Notes under the pieces: generated by a model
What the model was told of the DNA's origin: nothing
The model's database searches: none
The model's input: the letters and a program-made list of their open reading frames with translations, nothing else
Part shown: positions 7,206 to 15,528 of the stretch, piece after piece
Numbering within the stretch: position 1 is the stretch's first letter
Layout: each line of letters begins with the position of its first letter
NCBI RefSeq assembly: GCF_001975985.1
Contig: NZ_MTQF01000014.1
Coordinates: forward strand, 30,103-80,652
Origin: [Flexibacter] sp. ATCC 35103
GTDB taxonomy: Bacteria; Bacteroidota; Bacteroidia; Flavobacteriales; Flavobacteriaceae
Length of the DNA stretch: 50,550 nucleotides
Direction: 5' to 3'
Program-made: the position numbers and the translations under genes

Positions 7206-10119
7206 AGTTTTGAATTTTTAATGAATTATATTTTTGTAACATTTGCATGGAAGTAGGAATTACAACCTCCCAGGAATCTATCGTTTTTTCTGGCAAATTA
7301 GGTTGTTTAAATACATTTTTAAGCTCCTGAACTATAGTTGCCTGATCCGTACTTGTATTGTTTTCTGTCTGAGAATCATCAAAACAAGGCGCAAAATTAT
7401 CTGCCGATGTCCAAACAAATCCAGTACTTAAAAAATAAAGAAACCCATAATTATATTGAGGAGTAACCGGAATAGTTACTCTGGCATAAGTGGCTTTTAG
7501 AAATCCGGAAAAATAATCCGGTGAAAGTGAGGAGACTGCAAACAATTCATTTTGGCTGTCGTATTCATCTAAAAAAGTATACGTCATTTCGTTCCATTCT
7601 AAAGACGAGTTAATGTATTGTGCATTTTTAGGATAGTTATAGTTTATTCCGGGAGAAGCGGTTTCCTGTTCATAATTAGAAGGCAATCCTACAGTACTCA
7701 TGATATGGTTTTGCAGCTGTTGACGCACTCCTTTTTCGAGTTCTTGTTTTACAATCAGATAATCTTTCAATGGGTTGACCCTTTCGTCTCTGCCATTTGA
7801 AACATTGCTTTTTTGATTGTAAATTTCATATTGCTCCCTATAAGCTGTACTTATGAGCTGGTAAATTGAAATTTGCCAACTAAGCACGTTTTCAGCATTT
7901 AGCAAACTAATTATTTCAACAGATAATTGAAAGTCTACTGCTGACGAAGGAGGTGACATCGTAATAACATTACTGGAAACAATTCCCACAGCAACAGTAT
8001 TCTGTTCCTTATTCATATCAAAACATTGTGTGCCTGTATTTCCTTTAGACTGGTCAAAACTAAAATTGATTTTGCCAATAAAGCCATTCACTATGGCCGT
8101 ATCATTACCTTCGCCAAAGGCATAACTAATCGTAGCTTGTGAAGCTTCATATCCTTTTGGAATACCTACTAATTTGCTTTCGCCAAGTTGCATAATATCC
8201 GAAATAACAAGCTGTGCATTTGGGGCAAGAGGGAATGTTTTTAATTGATAATACTGGCACAGTGCCAAATAATTATCCGATGTAATATCCTGATAGGTTT
8301 TTATATTTAATTGTGCCGGCGAAAGTGGTTCTGTTAGATTATTGCCTTCGATAACTTTTACCTGTGAAATATAATTTGCCGCAGGATTAGGAATCAAAAA
8401 AGTAAAAAGCATCCTGTTGCCGTAATTAACAACCTTAGCTTTATAGACTTTGTTTAACCAACTGTACATGCCATAAGCTGGATCTTTACTGTTTGAGTTG
8501 TCTAAAATACTTGTGGCAGTATCTTCTAGTTCTTTTAATTGGGTGTGTGAGCGTACTTTGTTTATTTTTTCAGAAATGCGTTGTGTGGTCAGGTTAAGTA
8601 CTTTTTTGGCATATAAAGTAATTTGCTTTTTTTCAGGCGTCTGGGTAGTTTGGGCTTTAGTATAAGAACCCATTATTGTAATGTTTGTGGGTGGCCCGTA
8701 AGTCGATACCAAACCCGGATCAGGATAATTACTGGTCTGAGTAGTTTCAGCAATCGCTTTCCATAATTCTTTGCTAAAATCATGGCTCTTTTCAGTTGTT
8801 GTATTGTCAGAAGTACTTTCGTTATAGCTTGTAATTTGTTCTTTATCGGTTATACGATCTAGTTTTCGGTTCACCACTTTTCTTTTTTCACCGGGCATTA
8901 CACTTGTTATATGAGCTAATTCTCCTATTTCATAACGCAGCAATTTGTACTTTACCAATTGCAAATTTCCTATTGCATATGGTAAAAAAGGAACAGGTGA
9001 AGGTTGTGGCGGTGATGAAGTATATGGGGGCAGCGGAAAAATAGCCTTGTCTAAAAGTATTGTAGCATGAAACAAATTATACAAAGCTTCACTCTGCAAA
9101 ATAGTAGCCGTCTTTTTAGCATTTAGATGATTAAAAATGGTTTCTAAATAGTTACAAATAGTAAGATTTTTTATGATTGCTTCTAAATCGCTGCTTCTAT
9201 AACCCATTTCAATTAATAATGCAAAATATGAATTCCAAAGACGTTCTTTAGATTCATTGTAGGCAGTTGAATTGAGATAATTTAATACAGAAGTTACATC
9301 GGTTTTTAAGAAACTGCAAACCACAACCACCATATTATCGCTCGATTTTGTTGTTTCAATATAATTGTATAATGCTGTAAATGAACCAATATATCCTGGC
9401 AATTTTTTTACCGCAATCACAAACTGGTGTTGATATGGTGGTTTTTCTTCCAGAAAAGCAATTGCTTCATTTTGCATACCCGTTCTGTTTCCGTTTGCTT
9501 TTAAAGCTTTTAACTGGTCATAAAAAGTGTTCATTGGCGGGCTGGTACTTGTACTGGTATAACCAAAAAAGTTGTCTTTTTTATCCGTTTCGGAGATTTT
9601 TGGCCAGCCTGAAATATAAATATACGGAAACAAATCACTGTATAAATTTGCTCCGTTTGCGGGTTTTAAAATAATATTGGGATCAATAGGCTCCTCTTCC
9701 TCAATAATTTCTATAGGAACAGGTATTGGTATTATATCTTCAGGCTTTTTTCTTGGATTAAAACTAATCAGGAACCCTTCGGTATGCCAGATGTAAGTTT
9801 GAAGATCTTTTTTATAATATTTAAAATTACTCCATATACCGTCTGTATCAATAATATTGGGATTATTGATTTTTTCCCACTGTAACATGCCTATAATGGT
9901 AATGCCATTCTTAAAGGTGTAATAAATATTGCTTTTAGAAGAAAAAACCAAAGCAGGTATAGAATAACTATCACCTGGTGCATTTTTCCAAAACATTTCA
10001 GCAACTATTTGCCCTGAGTCTTTCTTATCTGCCGAGACAGGTATTTTAAACACAATAACGAGACCATCTTTTATATCCGGAAAGATTTTATCCTCCCAAT
10101 TTTTTTCTATTATCTGCAT
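7198..10119 (-). CDS. Large 973-residue protein of unknown function, coupled to the collar-domain gene
   Basis: I cannot name a family with confidence. No signal peptide or clear membrane segment is seen. Residues 1-130 look like a beta-rich domain, then an acidic/proline hinge (IPIPVPIEIIEEEEPIDPN). A helical region with leucine-rich stretches covers about 200-345, followed by a proline-rich linker (PPYTSSPPQPSPVPFLPY). The block YEIGELAHITSVMPGEKRK near residue 395 is followed by charged polar sequence (DRITDKEQITSYNESTSDN). It resembles a motif I recall from other large uncharacterised bacterial proteins, but this is recollection only. The C-terminal third is beta-rich and ends at TSMQMLQKYNSLKIQNYE. 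Its stop overlaps the start of the collar-domain gene, so the two products are probably made in fixed ratio and may form one particle or adhesin. Confidence 0.6.
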   Translation of the reverse strand: MQIIEKNWEDKIFPDIKDGLVIVFKIPVSADKKDSGQIVAEMFWKNAPGDSYSIPALVFSSKSNIYYTFKNGITIIGMLQWEKINNPNIIDTDGIWSNFKYYKKDLQTYIWHTEGFLISFNPRKKPEDIIPIPVPIEIIEEEEPIDPNIILKPANGANLYSDLFPYIYISGWPKISETDKKDNFFGYTSTSTSPPMNTFYDQLKALKANGNRTGMQNEAIAFLEEKPPYQHQFVIAVKKLPGYIGSFTALYNYIETTKSSDNMVVVVCSFLKTDVTSVLNYLNSTAYNESKERLWNSYFALLIEMGYRSSDLEAIIKNLTICNYLETIFNHLNAKKTATILQSEALYNLFHATILLDKAIFPLPPYTSSPPQPSPVPFLPYAIGNLQLVKYKLLRYEIGELAHITSVMPGEKRKVVNRKLDRITDKEQITSYNESTSDNTTTEKSHDFSKELWKAIAETTQTSNYPDPGLVSTYGPPTNITIMGSYTKAQTTQTPEKKQITLYAKKVLNLTTQRISEKINKVRSHTQLKELEDTATSILDNSNSKDPAYGMYSWLNKVYKAKVVNYGNRMLFTFLIPNPAANYISQVKVIEGNNLTEPLSPAQLNIKTYQDITSDNYLALCQYYQLKTFPLAPNAQLVISDIMQLGESKLVGIPKGYEASQATISYAFGEGNDTAIVNGFIGKINFSFDQSKGNTGTQCFDMNKEQNTVAVGIVSSNVITMSPPSSAVDFQLSVEIISLLNAENVLSWQISIYQLISTAYREQYEIYNQKSNVSNGRDERVNPLKDYLIVKQELEKGVRQQLQNHIMSTVGLPSNYEQETASPGINYNYPKNAQYINSSLEWNEMTYTFLDEYDSQNELFAVSSLSPDYFSGFLKATYARVTIPVTPQYNYGFLYFLSTGFVWTSADNFAPCFDDSQTENNTSTDQATIVQELKNVFKQPNLPEKTIDSWEVVIPTSMQMLQKYNSLKIQNYE

Positions 10120-10171
10120 TTTATAGATTGTTTATTGAATTAGAATAAAATTTTTATATTTAGCTTTTACT

Positions 10172-10204
10172 AAAGCCAACTAAAGATATACTTTAATTGG
10201 CTTT
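10172..10204 (-). terminator. Hairpin between the Cys/His protein gene and the 973-aa gene
   Basis: Arms 10172-10185 and 10191-10204 (AAAGCCAACTAAAG / CTTTAATTGGCTTT) pair over 14 positions with one mismatch and a 5-nt loop. It lies four bases after the stop codon of the minus-strand gene ending at 10208. It may attenuate rather than stop transcription, because the next gene is on the same strand. Confidence 0.5.
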
Positions 10205-10207
10205 GAT

Positions 10208-10942
10208 TTAGCTTGCTACAATAATATTAACCTGTTCCTGTAATAGCTCCGTGATAGCAATAGAGGTTAGTGGCATACCCTCATCCCACATTGCAATGCC
10301 GTTTCTAAAAACGTGACCATCTTTGTATGGAACTTTACTAGGATTACTTCCGTTTACTTTTTGCACGAAACTACGAGTGCCATTAGGTAATAGTATACTA
10401 ATGCCCCAATGATCCCAGCCATACCAGCTAGTACTGCGCAGGTGTAGCGCATAATCACCTAAAATAGGATCTGACACATCACTACCATTTACAACAAGAT
10501 TAGTCACACTAAGATTGCCCAGTGTAAAACCATTGGCAATGGCACTAATTCTTAAAAGTGCAATACGAACTGCATTTTGGCTCATCTTATCACCTTTGGT
10601 CGCATTGGCTAAATTCTCATCTAATACATTCAAAAGTATCGGGATCGTAATTGGATTACTAACTGATAATTGATTGGCCAAACTGTTAGTGTCTCTGTTT
10701 ACACTAGTAGGTGGTTTAGCTATTCCGTTACCCCATTTAAAAAGATTTTCGTAGATATAAGGTGCCGAATTGTGATTAGCAACTGAAAGAAATCTGCCTG
10801 TAAGTGCCCAACTCCAGCAGGCTGCATTATACAAACCATCATTATCGCCACTTATATAACCTGGACCTGTTGGGTATCCGTCACGGGTAAGCGGACCTAA
10901 ATTTTGTAAAGTAACTTTTTGAGTAATTGATAAAATTGCCAT
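10208..10942 (-). CDS. Soluble 244-aa protein with papain-like Cys and His motifs, function unknown
   Basis: I do not recognise the family. The protein has no signal peptide. Two motifs suggest a cysteine peptidase or related papain-like fold. The first is NAACWSWALTGRF near residue 40, which resembles the active-site Cys helix of papain-like enzymes. The second is LHLRSTSWYGWDHWGISI near residue 170, a His followed by hydrophobic strand residues as in the catalytic His strand. A candidate third residue is not obvious. It lies between the NUDIX gene and the 973-aa gene in the same orientation, with about 150 nt and 90 nt spacings. The catalytic call is an inference; a structural, inactive version is equally possible. 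Confidence 0.55.
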   Translation of the reverse strand: MAILSITQKVTLQNLGPLTRDGYPTGPGYISGDNDGLYNAACWSWALTGRFLSVANHNSAPYIYENLFKWGNGIAKPPTSVNRDTNSLANQLSVSNPITIPILLNVLDENLANATKGDKMSQNAVRIALLRISAIANGFTLGNLSVTNLVVNGSDVSDPILGDYALHLRSTSWYGWDHWGISILLPNGTRSFVQKVNGSNPSKVPYKDGHVFRNGIAMWDEGMPLTSIAITELLQEQVNIIVAS

Positions 10943-11090
10943 ATTATTAATTTTTTATTTTTTGCCGACTCTTTCCCGTTTTTGGCTTCCCGGTTATTTT
11001 ATTTTTTCATGTTTGCGTAAAAATGATAATTTTATCTTCTGATTTTTAGTTTCAGATTGTCTAAAAAATAATTGCAAACTATATTTAGGA

Positions 11091-11762
11091 TTAATAATTA
11101 ATATTGAGCTGCAGTATTTGATTGGCTAAAAACACAATCATGTTGTAATACCAATCTGTTGCCCTGTTAGTTCTAAGATCTCTAATTTCATTAATTTCTC
11201 TTTTTACCTGCCAAAGCTGCACTTGACCCAGTTCATCATCTAACGGACAAAAAGGATAGTCTCGAAAAATAGAATCATAGTCTCGTATTTGGTTATTATG
11301 AATACCTAAACGAGCCATTTTTGCTGCTTCAAAATTGGTTGTTGAAATAAGATCCTGAATTTGTCTCAGATCATCATTAGAAAATTCCAAATACAAAGTC
11401 GTATAATTACTCCCAACAGTATTAAGCTGGTTGTATAGAATATTATACCTGGCAGTATCGATTGTTAAATTGTCTAGATATAATAAAGACTGAGGCTGGT
11501 TGGCAGGTACATAACCAAAACTAATGGCATTACCGCACTCTTCCCTAAATTCTCTCAAACAACCTTTGAATGGTTCTTCGCCAGGGTCAAGCGCGCCTCC
11601 AGGAAAAGCAAACAGACCTGCACCATTTGTAATTGGGACTCCATTTGGTGGAAAAATTTTAGATGTTCTTCCGTTAGAACCATGAAAAAAGAAAGCTTCT
11701 TCTCTTTTTTCAAAAATCAAAAAGTACCCTTCTCTTGAATATAAAATGATATAACATTGCAT
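11091..11762 (-). CDS. NUDIX hydrolase
   Basis: The 223-residue protein contains a complete Nudix box near residues 55-77: GALDPGEEPFKG then CLREFREECGN, matching G-x5-E-x7-REUxEExGU, so the metal-binding glutamates are present. The N-terminal strand CYIILYSREGYFLIFEKRE fits the fold. The C-terminal half, after about residue 85, is longer than in minimal Nudix enzymes and unfamiliar. Nudix enzymes cleave nucleoside diphosphates linked to another group; the substrate here cannot be inferred. It is embedded in the unknown minus-strand cluster, so it may modify nucleotides or nucleotide sugars connected with that system rather than serve housekeeping. Confidence 0.8.
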   Translation of the reverse strand: MQCYIILYSREGYFLIFEKREEAFFFHGSNGRTSKIFPPNGVPITNGAGLFAFPGGALDPGEEPFKGCLREFREECGNAISFGYVPANQPQSLLYLDNLTIDTARYNILYNQLNTVGSNYTTLYLEFSNDDLRQIQDLISTTNFEAAKMARLGIHNNQIRDYDSIFRDYPFCPLDDELGQVQLWQVKREINEIRDLRTNRATDWYYNMIVFLANQILQLNINY

Positions 11763-11837
11763 AATATTTTTTTTAGTTTTATTAATAATTTGTGCTTATT
11801 ACAACAATTAAATGTTGAATGTATGATCTGCAAAGGC

Positions 11838-12440
11838 TTACCAATGCTCTGTTTTACGAATGGTCAGTTCTCTTTTTTCTTTGGTATGAACCAAAAACAG
11901 ATGTACGGCCTTAAGTCCGGTAAAGTCAAAACTTAGTACCGAATTAGCATTGTTTTCCTGAGCATTATTTTGTTGATCCGAAAGTCTGTTTTCGACAAAA
12001 AAAATAGTCGTATCCAGATCAATTTGGGCATGATTTTGTATAAAGGACTTTGTGGCTACCAGCAGGGATCCCCGATAGAGCTGTACTCCGGAATATGCAT
12101 TGCCTTTGGTTTGTTCAAAATCAAAGACTTGTTTACCGTTTTGATACTCCTGCATTACCGTTACAATCCCCTCTTTACTAATCAGGTTTTTTTTCTTCTG
12201 CTGAGTAGATATACTCCATAACGAATGTGATTCTGAGCTGTTTCCTGATGATTTTATTAAACGAAAATGAAGATCCCACGGTATAGAGAACTTATGGTTC
12301 CAACCATACTGACAGCCATTAATGATCTTAAACGGAGTTTCTGATGAAATTGCTTTCGAGGTATTTTGTAAAAAGCAAATACCGGTATCTGATAAAGGGG
12401 GGCCTAAATTTGTAAAATAAATATCTGTAAACATGACCAT
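11838..12440 (-). CDS. Small soluble protein, apparent diverged paralogue of the protein at 13038-13658
   Basis: This 200-residue protein has no signal peptide and no known domain that I recognise. It shares an ordered set of short similarities with the product of 13038-13658. Both have a strand with LQN/FQQN near residue 25, a short spacer, and FKIINGCQYGWNHKFSIPW against WKVIANCGRLDNHPFVYP. Both also have GNAYSGVQLYRGSLLVATKS against GAINANCYKDGNLLATKTG. This suggests a duplicated beta-sandwich-like family. The start at 12440 is chosen for the ATG just after the upstream gene (10-nt gap). The role is unknown; the co-orientation suggests a shared structure or complex. Confidence 0.55.
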   Translation of the reverse strand: MVMFTDIYFTNLGPPLSDTGICFLQNTSKAISSETPFKIINGCQYGWNHKFSIPWDLHFRLIKSSGNSSESHSLWSISTQQKKKNLISKEGIVTVMQEYQNGKQVFDFEQTKGNAYSGVQLYRGSLLVATKSFIQNHAQIDLDTTIFFVENRLSDQQNNAQENNANSVLSFDFTGLKAVHLFLVHTKEKRELTIRKTEHW

Positions 12441-12450
12441 ATTTATTAAA

Positions 12451-12927
12451 TTAACACTCTACTTCAATAGTCACAGTATCATCACCTGGTGTATAAGTCT
12501 CTGAAAATTTCATGATAAATCCCAATTCTTCTCTCTTTTTATTTACTGGACCATAACAAAACTGAATATTTAAATAAATTCCCTGAGAGGTAGTCGTTAG
12601 CTGTATTTGTCCATAGTCTGAATTGCCGGTACCCGAAACTGTGAATTTGAAATTGGGCTGCGGAGGTGATACACTGGTATCTTCAGGAATGGGGATATCG
12701 TTCCAGCCTCCTTTTGTAAGTGTCAATTGGCTGGAAACACCATTTGGGTCATAAGTATAATCGACCACATCGATCAAAATAGCTGCCAGTTTTTGAGGAG
12801 CTGGCGGGCTTGTAGAGGGACCATAATTGGGCGTGGCAGAAATTATCAATCCATTATAAGGAACCTGTAGATTATTTATTGGCGTCCAGTCTCCAGAATA
12901 CCAGGATTTTTTGTCTAATTCATTCAT
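12451..12927 (-). CDS. Hypothetical 158-aa beta-rich soluble protein
   Basis: I do not recognise this protein. It has alternating hydrophobic strands (LAAILIDVVDYTYD, GQIQLTTTSQGIYLNIQFCY) and two proline-rich linkers (GPSTSPPAPQ and SVSPPQPNF). Similar TSPP-type linkers also occur in the 973-aa and 13038-13658 products, which hints at a common design. No signal peptide, membrane segment or catalytic motif is visible. The gene sits between the two paralogous small-protein genes, 10 nt before the next one, so it is co-transcribed with that gene. Confidence 0.5.
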   Translation of the reverse strand: MNELDKKSWYSGDWTPINNLQVPYNGLIISATPNYGPSTSPPAPQKLAAILIDVVDYTYDPNGVSSQLTLTKGGWNDIPIPEDTSVSPPQPNFKFTVSGTGNSDYGQIQLTTTSQGIYLNIQFCYGPVNKKREELGFIMKFSETYTPGDDTVTIEVEC

Positions 12928-12987
12928 AACGTTTCATTTTTTATATAGATCTAATAGCAGATTTCTAAATTTGAGATTTTGAATAAG

Positions 12988-13022
12988 AAGAAACACAGTA
13001 ATAAATTCTTACTGCGTTTCTT
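12988..13022. terminator. Hairpin after the first gene of the unknown cluster
   Basis: Arms 12988-13001 and 13009-13022 pair over 14 positions with one mismatch. A T-run follows on the plus strand. In the direction of the flanking minus-strand genes the U-tract is poor, so it may only attenuate read-through and make the first gene the most expressed. Confidence 0.35.
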
Positions 13023-13037
13023 TTTTTCAAAAAGGTA

Positions 13038-13658
13038 TTATTTATTGATATTTTCTAAGGTAAAATTGAATGCAGTAGAACCTTTACCTGGTCCGCCTCC
13101 TGTCATTACAATATCAGCACTGGAAATACCAAACAAATTAATTTCTGAATTAAATTGAGAAATAATGGCAGAATTCATTACTGTTCCTTCCTCAACCTGA
13201 GAAATAACTCCGATATAAATACGAGGATGAAACTCAAAAACGGCTTTTTGGCTAGGGGCTAAACCTGTTTTTGTAGCGAGTAAATTACCATCTTTATAGC
13301 AATTAGCATTGATGGCACCCGTACCAAGATTATTTCTTATTTCAACTTCAGTAGGACTTGTTGAAGGAGTTGTAGATAGTTGGAGAATATCTCCGGAAGT
13401 GCTTTTTATCATATCAAAAGCCTGACCATCAAATGCATCAATTTGTGGGGTGTAATTTCCGTAAGAATCACTCGCTGAAACTTTAAAATTTAATGGGTAA
13501 ACAAAAGGGTGGTTATCCAGTCTTCCACAATTTGCAATTACTTTCCATGCCACTGCAATTTCTCCAAAACTCTCAGCCACATTTTGCTGAAAAATTACTA
13601 CACTACTGTTATTTGTATCTCCAGATCTGTTAATGAAATTTAATTTAATTTTATCCAT
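13038..13658 (-). CDS. Small soluble protein, first gene of the minus-strand unknown cluster
   Basis: The 206-residue protein begins MDKIKLNFINRSGDTNNSSV and is rich in predicted beta strands. It has a Thr/Ser/Pro linker (STTPSTSPTEVEIRNN) and a Gly-rich C-terminal segment (MTGGGPGKGSTAFNF). It lacks a signal peptide. It is similar in order and spacing of short blocks to the product of 11838-12440, so the two are probably paralogues. It is the promoter-proximal gene of the cluster and is followed by a hairpin, which would favour high expression as for a major structural subunit. That role is inference; no named family is recognised. Confidence 0.55.
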   Translation of the reverse strand: MDKIKLNFINRSGDTNNSSVVIFQQNVAESFGEIAVAWKVIANCGRLDNHPFVYPLNFKVSASDSYGNYTPQIDAFDGQAFDMIKSTSGDILQLSTTPSTSPTEVEIRNNLGTGAINANCYKDGNLLATKTGLAPSQKAVFEFHPRIYIGVISQVEEGTVMNSAIISQFNSEINLFGISSADIVMTGGGPGKGSTAFNFTLENINK

Positions 13659-14131
13659 GATTTAATGTTTTTAGTTTTGAACATTCCATAATTATGCATA
13701 TTGTTGGTTGCTGTTTTTTATATCAAACGCATATTTGATTTTTGAATACTGAAGATTCATATGGTCAAAAAAACAAGGGCAAATTTTGCATGATTTGGTT
13801 GGTTGTTCAAATTTGTTAGTTGATATGAGGGTTACTCTTTCGTTTTTTTAAGTGGGTTCTGCTCCACTGATATACATATGTTTTGTTTTACCTGAGAAAT
13901 CTGTCTTTACCTTCTTAAACAATAAAACTGTTCTTTTGCTATTCGAGATAAAAATCTCATGTACACTTTTGATTAAGATTTTACTTTCAGATGACTCTTG
14001 GTTTTTTCATTTCCTAATCTGCAGAATCAGTTCATGAATTTGTTTTTTTAGAATCTCACTGTGCACCTGATTAATTCTAATAAGTCAAAATTACAGTGAT
14101 ATTTCCTATTCGTTTTGTATGAAACGTGCAA
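13659..14131. other. Intergenic, expected to hold the promoter of the minus-strand cluster
   Basis: There is no convincing gene in these 473 bases. The sequence upstream of 13658 on the minus strand has a near-match to the Bacteroidota -7 box (TATGCGTTTG, spacing inside the box too long), so no promoter is called. The plus-strand frame at 13852-14037 is hydrophobic low-complexity sequence and was not accepted. Confidence 0.4.
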
Positions 14132-14950
14132 CTATTTATCAATTTGCTTCATTGCTTCTTCTTTTAATTTCTCTATAAAAGAAAATGCCACATTTATCTC
14201 TCTGTAATCATTGGGCGAACATCCAAAAGTTTCTTTGAAATAGCGCGAAAGATGAGCTGCATCATAAAAACCTGCTCCTTCAGCTGCTTCATTTACTGAT
14301 TTGTCTTTTATGTTAAGCAATTCTGATGCTTGTTGCAGTCTTAAATCGCGTACTAGTTTCAAAGTAGAGAATCCAAACAATTTCTGTACTTTTCGATTAA
14401 GATTTGATGAGCTCATAAATAACTTCAGAGATAATTCTTCTACAGAAAACAAATCGTTATCGAGATTGTCAACAATGACAACAAACATTTTTGCCAACCA
14501 TTTATTTTTTTTTTAAGTTCAATGAGATCATTAAAATAATTTTCATTCATGGGAATTTTCCAACTCCTTGCTTCAAATTTTTCGCTTAATGCTTTTTTAC
14601 GATATTCAGATGGGCTACTACTAAACTCTTGCTTAAATTTACGACTGAATCCAGTGATTCCGTTGAATCCGGATCGATATGCTATTTCTTCTATAGAGCA
14701 CAAATCTGAATTCAACATTTGTTTCGCCAATTCCATTCTATGATGTAAAATGAGCTTCGCCGGTGAATAACCTATTTGGCATAATCTACGGTTAAGTTTC
14801 AATTTACTTATTTGCAGTTCCTCTGCTAATTGCGGTACTCCAAATGAAGAATCCGTTTTTTTTTCTCAATAATGACAGTAACATGATTTATAAAATCGTT
14901 ATTGCCACTACTTATCTGATCTTTTTTTTTTTAAGTATTAATTCCAGCAT
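14132..14950 (-). pseudogene. Tandem AraC-type regulator broken at three poly-A tracts
   Basis: On the minus strand three frames join into one protein with two AraC/XylS DNA-binding domains. Segment 1 reads KKDQISSGNNDFINHVTVII. Segment 2 reads TDSSFGVPQLAEELQISKLK and continues with EEIAYRSGFNGITGFSRKFK, a full first HTH pair. Segment 3 reads NKWLAKMFVVIVDNLDNDLF and then NEAAEGAGFYDAAHLSRYFK, the second pair, ending KQIDK at 14132. The breaks coincide with A-runs of 11 (14922-14932), 9 (14856-14864) and 10 (14505-14514). Each needs exactly one more A to restore the frame. An ATG at 14948-14950 could start it, but a sensor or ligand-binding N-terminus is absent. It may be a decayed gene, a slippage-controlled gene, or an assembly with under-called homopolymers. 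Confidence 0.7.
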
Positions 14951-15528
14951 TTTTTATATAGTATCTATTGTTAATTTAAAAAAGAAGAAAGTAAAAAGAG
15001 GGTACTCGAATTTCATATATCTTGAATATCAGGTAATCAGAAGATGAAATACCGAATTTAATAGCTTCAGGATTCCACTTCCATATTATTGATAAAAAAT
15101 GCAATAGGTAATTTATTCTGTTTTTTACTTTTATTATCTATAATTATGGACCTCTTATGCTTATCATTTAGCTTATTTGATTATAAACTTTGATAGCTAT
15201 TTTCTTATGATTCGGGGTAAATCTACAGTATGATTATAATAGAAATAAAAAAAGATGCTTCAATAGACAATTTAGTGCTATGAAGAAGGAATTTCCTGTT
15301 ATAAGTGAGAAAGAATATGCGAGAAAAAAGGCTCAAAAGCAATGAGGCAAGCAGCGTTTGTAATCGAACCTAATAAAATTAGATAACTAAATAGTTTTAA
15401 CTTAATGGAGGTTCAAAAAGAAACACCAACTTCAATCCTCGTTTAGGTTACAAAATTCCACATTACGACTAAAATTTTAAAACAGGTATTTACCAATTTT
15501 GTCATATTAATTCAAATAAATAATTATT
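14951..15528. other. Intergenic, no gene supported
   Basis: The 578 bases are AT-rich with only short frames (for instance a 21-codon frame MKKEFPVISEKEYARKKAQK near 15281). It may contain decayed 5' sequence of the AraC gene to its left and the promoter of the SDR gene, but I see no exact TAnnTTTG box. Confidence 0.4.

Noticed and set aside
4351..13658. Reading the cluster as a prophage, contractile injection system or Tc toxin
   Set aside because: Only one collar-domain protein is phage-like. No sheath, tube, baseplate, portal, capsid or Tc-type repeats are recognisable.
13852..14037. Small hydrophobic plus-strand frame in the gap before the cluster
   Set aside because: Short, low-complexity, no neighbours on that strand and no recognisable domain.
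14844..15047. 67-codon hydrophobic plus-strand frame
   Set aside because: It lies opposite the broken tandem-AraC gene and owes its hydrophobic stretch to poly-T runs; no start context or family.
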